Assembly (NCBI RefSeq): GCF_001013905.1
Contig: NZ_LN831790.1
Location: forward strand, 7,516,001-7,580,000
DNA length: 64,000 bases
Direction: 5' to 3'
DNA from: Streptomyces leeuwenhoekii
GTDB lineage: Bacteria; Actinomycetota; Actinomycetes; Streptomycetales; Streptomycetaceae
Position 1 is the first letter of the stretch; each line of letters begins with the position of its first letter. The notes below the pieces were generated by a model. It searched no databases. It had not been told where the DNA came from and worked only from the letters and a program-made list of their open reading frames with translations. Shown here in pieces: positions 17,303-26,700 of this stretch. The position numbers and the translations under genes are program-made.

Positions 17303-18787
17303 TCACTCGCCGGCCTTCGTGAGCCAGGTGCCCACCGTGATCCCGAACTCCTCGTCGAGATACGAGGCGGTCTGCTGGCAGGACAGAGCGGAGGGACCCA
17401 GGCTTCCGAACAGTTTGTCGTGCGGTACGAGCTCGGCGAGTTCGGTGATCAGCGGCGCGACTTCGAACGGAGCGTGGGAGTGCTCGTTGTTCCGTAGCTG
17501 GGCGAGGACGTCGAGCTGGTCGTTGCTCTTCTCCTGCGCCTTCCAGAAGTCCTTGACTCCCTCGTCCTCCCACTCCGCGGGGACCAGCCTCTTCATCCCT
17601 CGCATGAGGGCCGACTCCGGGGTGGACTCGAATATGGCGCTGGTGCAGACGGCGGCCGCCTTGCCGAGCGATTCTTCCGGACGTTCCTGGGCGGAGGCGG
17701 ATTGCTCCTGCTGGTCCTTCATGCGAGCGGTTCGTTCATCCAGTTCTTTCCTGGCCTCGGACCGCTCTTCCTGCGATGTGCCGGGGTCGGTTGCCTTCCT
17801 GAGCAGCGAGCTCACCTGCTGTGTGACGTCCGCCAGCTTTTCTTGCTCTCCGGGCGGTGTCTTCCGGTCGCTCACTATGGCCGAGGAGGAGCCCAGCAGC
17901 ATCCTGATCTCGGCGTCCTGCGCCGGGGCCCTGCTTTCATTCGAGTCCGGGCTTCGCGTCGAACCGGTCCGGGCCCCCTCCGGGCTCCTCTCCAAGGCGT
18001 AGTTCGTATCCTTCACTATCCCGATCAGCATCCCGCGCAGCTTCTGCGGAGTCTTGGTGTCGCAGATCAGGTCCAGGGTGGATGTGGTCCGTTTGACGAC
18101 CAGGATGAGCATGGACCGTGATTCGGACGGCACCCGGGGGCCGTGGACGACCTCGAACGTGGAGGTCACCTGCTGCACGATCGCCGTCAACTCTTCCTTC
18201 AGCTCGCGCGGTGTATTCGGGTCACTGAGCACGGCCAGCGCCACGGAAAGGTTCTCCGCGCTCTCGATGACTGCCTGCCTGTCCTGCGCCAACGTCTCCG
18301 GGCTTTCCACGGCGCTCACGACGCTGATCAATGTGTCCACGGCCGACTCGAGTTCTTCGGGGGCGCGTTCCTTCTCCTCCTCCAGAGCGGTCGTCACCTC
18401 TTCGATTTCTGTAGTCTGCTCAGTCGGGGTGTCGGTGGCCTGTTCGTCCGTGTAGCCGGGGTCCGGTGGCGGAGAGCCGTCAGGCGTCTCGTCAGGCGTG
18501 GAGGGAGGCGGCGGCGGGGATTCCACGGAATCGCTCGGTGTAGTGACCGGTTGCGAGGGGTCAGGCGTCGTTGGATCCGCCGGTTCGCTCGGAGGAGGGG
18601 GAGGGGGTGGAGGCGGCGGAGGGGGTGGCGGAGGTTCTGTGGTCTGAGCGGGCACTTCGGGCATGCCCCTTTCCCCGCCCGGGGACTCCGCCGCTGCGAT
18701 CGTCAGACCGGCCGGCAACGCGAGAGCCCCGGCCAGAAGGGATGCGTTCACCGCGCGCAGGACGTATCGCCGGGAGATTCTGGCCAT
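17303..18787 (-). CDS. Tat-exported Pro-rich helical protein, unknown function
   Basis: This 494-aa protein begins with ISRRYVLRAVNASLLAGALA, a twin-arginine signal peptide that decides the ATG at 18787. A run of more than a dozen prolines and a Pro/Ser/Thr/Asp-rich spacer (to residue ~120) suggest a wall-spanning linker. The rest is predicted mostly helical and charged, with two repeats of about 45 residues: TPRELKEELTAIVQQVTSTFE and TPQKLRGMLIGIVKDTNYALE, each aligned on a TP-x-x-LR/K core. I do not recognise a catalytic motif. It may be an extracellular partner of the converging membrane protein. Confidence 0.65.
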   Translation of the reverse strand: MARISRRYVLRAVNASLLAGALALPAGLTIAAAESPGGERGMPEVPAQTTEPPPPPPPPPPPPPPPSEPADPTTPDPSQPVTTPSDSVESPPPPPSTPDETPDGSPPPDPGYTDEQATDTPTEQTTEIEEVTTALEEEKERAPEELESAVDTLISVVSAVESPETLAQDRQAVIESAENLSVALAVLSDPNTPRELKEELTAIVQQVTSTFEVVHGPRVPSESRSMLILVVKRTTSTLDLICDTKTPQKLRGMLIGIVKDTNYALERSPEGARTGSTRSPDSNESRAPAQDAEIRMLLGSSSAIVSDRKTPPGEQEKLADVTQQVSSLLRKATDPGTSQEERSEARKELDERTARMKDQQEQSASAQERPEESLGKAAAVCTSAIFESTPESALMRGMKRLVPAEWEDEGVKDFWKAQEKSNDQLDVLAQLRNNEHSHAPFEVAPLITELAELVPHDKLFGSLGPSALSCQQTASYLDEEFGITVGTWLTKAGE

Positions 18788-18806
18788 GATGGTTCCAGAT
18801 GCGCTT

Positions 18807-18826
18807 TGTGCTGTGCTGTGCTGTGC
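18807..18826. repeat. Pentanucleotide tandem repeat (TGTGC)4
   Basis: Four exact TGTGC copies lie about 20 nt upstream of the Tat-protein start, in its leader. Such a short tandem could vary by slippage. Confidence 0.8.
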
Positions 18827-19077
18827 CGAGCCGTGCTGTTTCCGCCCGTTGCGGATTCTTCCCTCCGGCGACGGCGGCTTCAGGATATTTGAATCCGGAA
18901 GAGTGCAGGCTCGATATAAATCCACTCTTCTCCTGTCCGCCGCATCCCGCAAACGGGAAGATCACGCCGCGGCTGCTACCGCAGCGCTCGCAGGAGAACC
19001 CGCAGGAAAAACCGGCATGCGCGCAAGGGAAAGGAGCGCCGCACGGCCGGCGCCGGCCTTTCTGCCACGCCACGGCG

Positions 19078-20286
19078 TCATGTGGCGCGGCCGAGTCCCT
19101 CCTGTGCGTCGGCCGCCGCTCCCGGGCCGGACGCAACGGGGGGCATGGGCGGCAGGCCGGCGGCGAGGCCGGGCAGCAGGACGGGCTCCAGGCGGATGCG
19201 CTGCCGCCTGCCCAGGCAGCGTTCCAGCGCCGGCGGCCGGTAGTCCGTGTTCCGGTCGTAGCGCTCCTTCGCGGGCACCGCCAGGAACTCGTTGCCGTCG
19301 GGCTCACCGGCGTCGTTCACCGCCTCCAGGAGCGGCCGGTGCAGCGGCTTGGCCAGCCGGTACATGCCCGTCCGTGAGACGTGCAGTGCGCATGCAGCGT
19401 CCGGCCGTACACGGAAGTCGACGCATTCCTCGGGCTTCATCACCCGGGGCCCCTCGGCGCTGAGCGCGTCGGCGTCGAACTCGAGCCCGTGCCTGCGGGC
19501 CTGGTCGACCATCCACAACAGGGCGATGTCGGACAGCCCCGTCTCCTTGTAGCCGCCGCCTACATCGCTGTGGACCCCGGCGAACCACACCTGCTTCAAC
19601 TCCTGGCCCTGCGCGGCGGCGCCGGGCTGCTGGTGCCACAGTGCCGGCCGGAACGCCGAGCGCTGCTCGTCGAGGGCGAGCGCGTGGAAGGCCGCCTTGA
19701 TCCAGCGGCTCAGATCGGTGTTGTGGAACGACCAGCGGTGGTTGAAACGGTTCGCCGCCGGCCGCAGCAAGGGTGCGTCCGGGACCGGGATGCCCAGGGC
19801 GCCGACCGTGTCCCACACCCCGACGAAGCCGATCTCCGTCTCGTACGCGTACGAGCGGCGGAACAAGGTGGCGGCCGCGCCGTTCGGCCGCTCGATCCGG
19901 TCCCGGTACAGGGCCCAAGCCTCCGGGATCCGGTCGGCGTGGTCCCGGCGCAGGATGCCGCTGTTGCGCACCAGTCCCGCCAGGCTGCGGGCGGTGAACG
20001 CACCGCGGCTGAAGCCGAAGAGGAACAACTCGTCGTCGGGTTCGTACGTCTCGACGAGGAACCGGTAGGCGTCCACGACGTTCCGGGACAGCCCCACACC
20101 GAACGCGCCGCCGCGCAGTCGCTCCCGCCGGTGGGTGCCGACACCGCTGTTGTAGTAGACGCGCTGTTCCTTCCCGGCGGCGGACCCCCGGCGCACGGAC
20201 AGGGCGACCTTGGCGACATTCGTCTTGCTCGGCTGGTCGGCGTAATTCCATGTGCCGTCGCAGCAGACGACCAGACGCTTGGTCAT
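19078..20286 (-). CDS. DUF2235 alpha/beta-hydrolase (phospholipase-like)
   Basis: This 402-aa protein has the DUF2235 start RLVVCCDGTWNYADQPSKTNV and the nucleophile elbow FGFSRGAFTARSLAGLV (G-x-S-x-G), plus VGVWDTVGALGIP and a His in VHSDVGGGY. DUF2235 includes Tle1-type phospholipase effectors, but many actinobacterial members stand alone and have no known substrate. The ATG at 20286 has AGGAGG 7 nt upstream, better placed than the in-frame ATG at 20292. No signal peptide is visible. It is divergent from the giant-protein operon and may be its lipase component (inference). Confidence 0.82.
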   Translation of the reverse strand: MTKRLVVCCDGTWNYADQPSKTNVAKVALSVRRGSAAGKEQRVYYNSGVGTHRRERLRGGAFGVGLSRNVVDAYRFLVETYEPDDELFLFGFSRGAFTARSLAGLVRNSGILRRDHADRIPEAWALYRDRIERPNGAAATLFRRSYAYETEIGFVGVWDTVGALGIPVPDAPLLRPAANRFNHRWSFHNTDLSRWIKAAFHALALDEQRSAFRPALWHQQPGAAAQGQELKQVWFAGVHSDVGGGYKETGLSDIALLWMVDQARRHGLEFDADALSAEGPRVMKPEECVDFRVRPDAACALHVSRTGMYRLAKPLHRPLLEAVNDAGEPDGNEFLAVPAKERYDRNTDYRPPALERCLGRRQRIRLEPVLLPGLAAGLPPMPPVASGPGAAADAQEGLGRAT

Positions 20287-20511
20287 GATCATCCCTCCTC
20301 GCGAGAGCGTGGAGCGGCGTACAGCCACAGCACCTCCAGCCTCGCACCGGCCGCCGCAGCGCGCCAGGCTCCACGGCCCCACGCCGGCGGCCCACGGGAA
20401 GATGATCAGCAGGGTCGGGGCTCACTGGTGATGTTCCGCCCCGCGGAGCACCATGGGAAGGGAGAGGCGAGCGGCCTCGGACGGGGGCTTCCTTCCCTTT
20501 CTTTCCCTCGT

Positions 20512-20529
20512 ATGAGGGGGTTCCCTCAT
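20512..20529 (+). promoter_or_regulatory. Hairpin pairing SD and start codon of the giant-protein operon
   Basis: ATGAGGG (20512-20518) and CCCTCAT (20523-20529) form a perfect 7-bp stem with loop GGTT. The left arm contains the SD purines and the right arm contains the first two bases of the ATG at 20528. In the mRNA this could mask ribosome entry. The rest of the 241-bp divergent gap (20287-20527) shows no gene. Confidence 0.5.
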
Positions 20530-23500
20530 GGCTTCCCACAGCCGCCCTCCCGCCAGGCTGACACTGTGGCAGGAGGTGCGACACCATCACCGAGGGGGAC
20601 GTCCCGGGGGTGGGGGCCGTCCGGACCGCCCTGGGGGCGGCGGCCGTCCCGACCACCCCGGCGGTGGTGGTCGTCCGGACCGTCCTGGAGGTGGCGGCCG
20701 TCCGGACCGTCCCGGCGACGGTCGTCCCGACCGCCCCGACCACCCCGGCGGTGGTGGTCACCCCGACCGTCCCGGGGGAGGGGGCGGCCCTGACCATCCC
20801 GGCGGCGGTCGTCCCGACCGTCCTGGCGGCGACGGCGCGGTGGGACCGTTCCGGGTCGTGCGCCCGGCGGACATGCTCGTGGTCGACATCGGACTGGTGA
20901 ACCTCCGGTTCGACGGTCACCGCCTGGTGCGGCGGGACCCGGCCGCGCCGACGCTGATCCTGGTCGGGCTGCCCCCGCAGCACGTCCTGGAGGAAGTCCC
21001 GCAGCTCGGTGACATGGCCACCCCACCCCGCTCCGTGAAGGCGTTCACCTCGGGCGGCTCCCAGCTCGTCTTCTCGGTGCCGCCCGAGGTACAGAGCCTG
21101 GACCTGTCCCTGGAATCCCTGCTCGACTGGGAACGGCTGGTGCCGCTGACCGTGCCGCTCCTTCAGCCGGGCGGCACCGCCACCGGGCTCCCCGGAAGCG
21201 TCCTGGAGTTCCCCACCCGGCTCCTCCTCACCTACGACGAACCCGTCACCTGGGCGTGCCGGTCGGAGCTCCACCGCGCCGACGGACGCACGGAGCTGTG
21301 GCACGCCCGGCTGAGCGGCCAAGGGGGCGGTGAGGCACTGCTGCGCGCCCTGCGGACGGCCGAGGGCCGGGCCCCCGTTCCCGTACGCGTCCCCCTGAGC
21401 GCGGCGAACCTGGCGGACCTGGTCACCCTCACCAGCCGGGCAGAGCTGATCGACGCCACCGGCGCGCCCATCGTGCTGCCCACTGCCCCGCTGCGTGCCG
21501 AGCAGTTCATCGTGACGCCCCTGGGCGCCTCCGCCCACCTGCAGGGCGCCTGGGACGACGTGTCCCGGGGTGCCACCACGCAGCTCGCGGCGATCGGCAG
21601 GCGCCGCCCGGACCTGGCGGCATACGACCACGTGACCGGGCTGGGACGTGACCAGTTCGTCCGAGTCGTCACCCGTGGTTTCCTCTCCACCGGACACCCA
21701 GCCCTGCTGGTGAGCGAGTTCAAGCGGCTGTTCGTCGCCCACCGGGACGACGGCATCGTGGCCTACCTGCAACGGGAGGACCGCATCGTCCTGCGTGAAC
21801 CGGAGGTACGCTACGGGGAGAACACCGGCTTCCCGCATCAGGGCCGCGAAATGCCCTTCCGCCTGTTGCGCGTCACCGACCGGGTCACTCCGCCGCTCAA
21901 GCCCGCCTGGCCCCCGCGCACCGCGGAACGGGAACATCCGGAGGCCCCGCAGCCGTTCTGGGTCGAACTCCAGGGCGGCGAGCACGACCACCGGTTCACA
22001 GTCCTCGGGACCGACCACGAGGGGCGGAAGGTCAGCTTCACCATGCCGCTGGTGTTCGTGCCCGCCTCATGGGCCGGTGAATGGGAAGAGCTGAGACTCC
22101 GGTACTCGCCGGACGAGGCGAACCTCAGGGACCGGGTCCGAAGGCCGCTGGACGGGCAGGTGATGGCGATGGCGGAGCCACCCGCCGGCGCTCCCGGCAG
22201 CACCAGTCACGCGGTCGGCAAGCTGGTCTTCGCGATGAGCCGCAAGGCGGCCGGAGGCGAACATCCGCTCGCCGGTACGCTCGTCGTGTCCGAGGCCGAG
22301 GTACGGGTCCCGGCCCTCGAACAGTTCACCCCGACGACGGGCGACAGACTCGTCACGTTCAACGACGTCTATCGCACCCGCGGCATGGCGGCACACCCCG
22401 CACGCGCCTACCTCGACCTGGTCCATCCGGTCGCCCTCGAGTTCGCCGCGGAGGAGGCCGGCGGTCTGGCCCGGCCCAATGCCGCCGTCAAGGTGATCAC
22501 GAGCCAGGCGGGTGTCGTGCCGGACATGTTCAGGCCCGAGCCCACGGGAGAGATCGGCGCGGCACCCATCGAGGAGATCCGGAACGCCTTCGGAGCCGCC
22601 AAGCTGCTCGGCTTCATCGACCTGGGCCCCCTGGTGGCGCCCATCGGCAGGCAGGATCTCGACCGTCTGAAGCAGCTCGGGGACAGCGAGATCCAGTCCA
22701 TCCTGGACGACCCGCGCGCCGTGATCCCGGCCCCGGTGCTGCGCATCCGCGACCTCGCGGGCGGGGTGGGCAAGGAGCTGCGCTACGTCTGGAAGACCGG
22801 GCTGACCCCGCCGGACCCGGGTCCAGAGGGGAAGGCATTCCCCCTGGACGTGTCCGACGCGGTGCTGACGCTGGACGCACGGACGACCGTCTCGAAGGAC
22901 GCCGGGCGGAAGACGTCGATCGAGGGCCGCCTGCGCGATGTCGCGCTGAAGGTCGCCGGCGTCGCCCGCGTGAGCATCGCCGACCTGAGGTTCAAGGCCG
23001 TCCCCGGCAACAAGCCGGAGGTGTCGGCGTCCGGCCTGGAACTGGCCTTTCTGGGGGAGCTGCGGTTCATCGACACGCTGCGCAGCGCCCTGCCCGCGGA
23101 CGCCTTCGGCTCCGGCGCGTTCGTCGATGTCCAGCCCTGGGGCATCCGCACGGGTTACGCGCTGGCTCTCCCGGCCATCGGGGTCGGTGTCTTCTCACTG
23201 GCGAACGTCTCCTTGAGCACGGAACTGACCATCCCCTTCGAAGCCGACAAGGCCGTCTCCTTCCGCTTCTCCGTCTCCGAGCGACAGCGCCCCTTCAACG
23301 TCACCGTCTCCCTCTTCGGTGGCGGTGGCTACTTCTCCCTGCTGGTCGACGCGGAGGAGGGAATCAGGGAGGCCGAGGGCGCCATCGAGTTCGGTGGCGG
23401 CGCGGCGCTGAACCTGGGCGTGGCGAGCGGCGGAGTGACGGTCATGGCCGGTGTCCGCTTCGAAATCAGGGACGGTGACGTGAAGGTGGGCGGCTACCTG

Positions 23501-23773
23501 CGCTGCAACGGCTTCCTGTGCGTGCTGGGCATCGTCACCGTCTCCGTCGAGTTCTATCTCGAGCTCACCTACGAGAAGCGCGGCAACGAGTCGGTGGTCC
23601 GGGGGAGGGGCACCCTCACGGTGAGCGTGAAGATCGCCTTCTTCAGCAAGTCCGTGTCCCTCAGTCTCGAGCGGAGTTTCTCGGGTGCGCCGGGCGATCC
23701 CGCTTTCGTCGACTGCTTCGACAAGGAGACGCACTGGGAGGACTACTGCCTGGGCTTCGACGGTGACCCGTAG
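20528..23773 (+). CDS. Giant protein 1 of an uncharacterised locus (1081 aa)
   Basis: I do not recognise this 1081-aa protein. Residues 23-103 are a low-complexity repeat of GGGGRPDRP-like units. Residues ~105-700 appear globular and beta-rich, with W-containing segments such as FWVELQGGEHDHRFTVLG. The last ~300 residues alternate hydrophobic and polar residues in Gly-rich strands (for example GGGGYFSLLVDAEEGI and GGGAALNLGVASGGV), a pattern suggesting a beta-sheet or beta-solenoid shell, ending with Cys-containing DCFDKETHWEDYC. There is no signal peptide or clear membrane anchor. GAGGGGG precedes the ATG. Only 16 nt separate it from the next giant gene, so they should work together. It could be a structural or surface protein. 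Confidence 0.75.
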   Translation: MASHSRPPARLTLWQEVRHHHRGGRPGGGGRPDRPGGGGRPDHPGGGGRPDRPGGGGRPDRPGDGRPDRPDHPGGGGHPDRPGGGGGPDHPGGGRPDRPGGDGAVGPFRVVRPADMLVVDIGLVNLRFDGHRLVRRDPAAPTLILVGLPPQHVLEEVPQLGDMATPPRSVKAFTSGGSQLVFSVPPEVQSLDLSLESLLDWERLVPLTVPLLQPGGTATGLPGSVLEFPTRLLLTYDEPVTWACRSELHRADGRTELWHARLSGQGGGEALLRALRTAEGRAPVPVRVPLSAANLADLVTLTSRAELIDATGAPIVLPTAPLRAEQFIVTPLGASAHLQGAWDDVSRGATTQLAAIGRRRPDLAAYDHVTGLGRDQFVRVVTRGFLSTGHPALLVSEFKRLFVAHRDDGIVAYLQREDRIVLREPEVRYGENTGFPHQGREMPFRLLRVTDRVTPPLKPAWPPRTAEREHPEAPQPFWVELQGGEHDHRFTVLGTDHEGRKVSFTMPLVFVPASWAGEWEELRLRYSPDEANLRDRVRRPLDGQVMAMAEPPAGAPGSTSHAVGKLVFAMSRKAAGGEHPLAGTLVVSEAEVRVPALEQFTPTTGDRLVTFNDVYRTRGMAAHPARAYLDLVHPVALEFAAEEAGGLARPNAAVKVITSQAGVVPDMFRPEPTGEIGAAPIEEIRNAFGAAKLLGFIDLGPLVAPIGRQDLDRLKQLGDSEIQSILDDPRAVIPAPVLRIRDLAGGVGKELRYVWKTGLTPPDPGPEGKAFPLDVSDAVLTLDARTTVSKDAGRKTSIEGRLRDVALKVAGVARVSIADLRFKAVPGNKPEVSASGLELAFLGELRFIDTLRSALPADAFGSGAFVDVQPWGIRTGYALALPAIGVGVFSLANVSLSTELTIPFEADKAVSFRFSVSERQRPFNVTVSLFGGGGYFSLLVDAEEGIREAEGAIEFGGGAALNLGVASGGVTVMAGVRFEIRDGDVKVGGYLRCNGFLCVLGIVTVSVEFYLELTYEKRGNESVVRGRGTLTVSVKIAFFSKSVSLSLERSFSGAPGDPAFVDCFDKETHWEDYCLGFDGDP
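20594..20836 (+). repeat. 27-nt coding repeats for (GGGGRPDRP)n
   Basis: About nine imperfect copies of a 27-nt unit encode GGGGRP-D-R/H-P at residues 23-103 of giant protein 1. The sequence is prone to slippage, and copy number may vary between strains. Confidence 0.85.
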
Positions 23774-23789
23774 AGCGGGTGGAGAGATC

Positions 23790-26700
23790 ATGAAGTTCGA
23801 ACAGAGTGTGCTGTGGACGGTACTCCCGGCGGGGCTGTCGGAGGACGGCAGCCAGGTGAAGGTCTCGGTCTTCGTCACTCCCCGGCTGGGAGTCCCCGAC
23901 ACGGACCCGGCGGCCCAGCCGCCACAGGAACCGGAACGCGGCACCTTGCAGCCGTTCCGTGACTTCCTCTCCTGGCCCGGCAGAGTCAAGGACGCCACCT
24001 TCGAGTTCGGGCCGGGAGACGGCGTCTCGCCCTCGTTCAGCGGTCCGGTCCGACCGTCCGGCCCGGCTCCCGACACCGCATCGTGGGAAAAGCTCTTCCA
24101 CAAGGACATCCCGCTGGAGCCCTACGCCTTCGACAGCATGGCCGGGCGGGCAGAGACGGCCCACACCTACTCGGCCAAGGACGTCAGCGACACGACCCGG
24201 GCCTTCTACCGGCAGGCGGCGACGGAGGATCCCGAACGGCCGCCCGAGATGCGCTCCCTCAGGCAGCGGATGATGAGTTCCGAGGGAGAATCCGAGGGAG
24301 AGGGAGCCGCCTCCCTGGCCATCCGCATGCGCCAGAGTTTCGCCGAACTGGAGGACTTCCACCGGCCACCCCTCAGGAGCACTCCGACGATCGGGAGCGG
24401 GGAGGCACCGCCACCCCCGCCACCGGAGCCGCCGGACCCGGACTTCCACCAAATGCTCACGTCACTGGGCGACCATCCGGTCCTGCTCCGACACCTCGGA
24501 CTGATCCTGGACTTCCTCCTGCCGGCCGAGCGCATCCCCGTCTCCTCGGGCGAGCACCTCCTGAGCGTGATCCCCCACTGGGTGTCCGAACTCGGGCCGC
24601 GTTCCCAGGACCTGTGCCCGCGCACACGGTACGTCTTCCTTCCCGACCGCAAGGTGTTCGTCCCCGCACCCCGTGCCTTCGCAACCGATCCGCTGGCCTC
24701 GCCCGCGCTCGGCGTGGTGGCGCTGCCCGAGGCGGACTTCTCCCTGGAGCAGGCCGACATCGACAGCGCCGCGCTGAAGCTGGCCCAGCTCGCCCGGGAT
24801 CCGGCCGGGGCCGATGACGCCGCACCGGATCCGACCACGCAGCCCCCCAGGAGCAAGGGGCTTGCTCCGGTCCGCACCCAGGGGATCTCCTTGGTCCGCG
24901 ACGGCCGCAAAGGGGACCTTGCGACCGGCTTCGAGAAGACGGTCAAGGACAACGACGCGGCCGTCGCCGTACTGGAGGAGAGGAAGCGGGCGGGGGAACA
25001 AGCTCCGAGCCGGCCGGACTCGGCCGCCATGCCCCAGCTCTTCGCCGAGGACCTGATCCGCGGCCACCGGATGGACATCTGGGACAGCACCCGGGAACGC
25101 TGGTACTCGCTGCACGCACGCACGGTCGCATACCGTCCCCCCGGTGGCGGCGAGCCGCTTCTCACCGCCACCGACGAAGGTTTCTTCCAGGTCAACCTGG
25201 CGTCTCCGCCGGCCGATGCCGACAGCGACGACCTCTACGTGCCCGAACGGCTCATGACCTGGGAAGGCTGGTCCCTTTCCGCACCCCGTCCCGGCCGGGT
25301 CCTGGGAATCGGCGAGGGAGCGCCCGACGAGGTCGTCGAACCCGCCAACGAGGCCAGGACCCGGCTTCCGCTGGAGATCGACATCAAGGTGCAGAAGGGC
25401 TCGCTGCCCCGGCTGAGGTTCGGCCATGGCTACCGGATACGGCTGCGCACCGTCGACCTGGCGGGCAACGGCCTCACGCTGGGGGCAGCCGACGACCTGG
25501 TGGACCAGGACGACCACGGCGACCGGGTCCTGCCCGGGGACGGGCCACTGGTGTTCCGGCGCTTCGAGTCCGTCCCGGCTCCCGTCGTCGTACCCAGGAC
25601 GCCCCTGGCCGAGGGCGCCTCGGTGACCCGGATGGTCATCAGGAGCACCCCGGGCAGCGAGCCCGGCCCGGCCGGCGGCGAGACCCCCGGCACGCAGCCG
25701 CGGATCGTCGTACTGGCCAACGTCCAGCCCGGGCGGACCAACGACGACGTACGCCTCGTCCAGCAGGCCCTGATCGCGCGCAACCACCCCATCCCCGCCG
25801 GTGCGACCGGGCACTTCGGCCGGCAGACCCAGGACGCGTACGCCGCCGAGCAGCGCGAACAAGGCTTCCGCGGCGGGGACGCCGACGGCGTCCCCGGCTG
25901 CCGGTCCCTCACCGAGCTCGGCCGCAAGAGCGGCTTCGCCGTCGATTGCGACGCCGCTGCCGGCACTCCCGGGACGGCGGGCGAGGTGCCTCGGGACGGG
26001 GAACCGGCCCGGACCGCCGAACAGTACGCCGCCGACCGCAACAGCTCGCCGCCGGTCACGACAGGCCGGCACCCGCCCTTCAGCGGGGTCGACGAACGGC
26101 ATCTGGTGGCACCCAAGGCATCGCTGCAGTGCGTCGAGCGGCACGGGCTGCTCGACGGGGCCATCGGGTCGCGTGACCGCGCGGCCAGGGAAGCCGGTTA
26201 CGCGCTGGCATCCCGCGAGAACGGCTCGCTCGACGATCCGGCACAGCCGGACGTGGAGGTGGAACCGGTCGACTCGCCCGCCGCCGACCCCGAGCACCCT
26301 GTGACAACCGTCCGGCACACAGGGGAACACATCGAGCCGCCCTATCTCCGTGACCCTCTCGGCGACGGGGCCCTGCTGCTCGACCTGCCGGGCATGCGGG
26401 AAGGCGAGGCGTTCGAGGTGCCGTGGGGAGGCAGTGTCTGGCACCGGCCCCGCTCGTTCCGGCTGAGACTGGCGGAAGGGGACGCCCCGCCCCGGTTCGA
26501 CGAGTCGTCGAGAGTGCTGACCGTCTCCCTCCCCAAGGGCCGGGCGGCCACGATACGGGTGTGTTCCGCGATCCGGTTCGACGAGACGCTGATGGGGATG
26601 GCCTCCTGGTGCCGGGAGCGGCCCGCCCCGCGGCCGGCACCGGCAGTCGCGCCGGAGGACCGGGAAAGGGCGGCACGGCAGGAAGAGGAGGACCGGCAGC

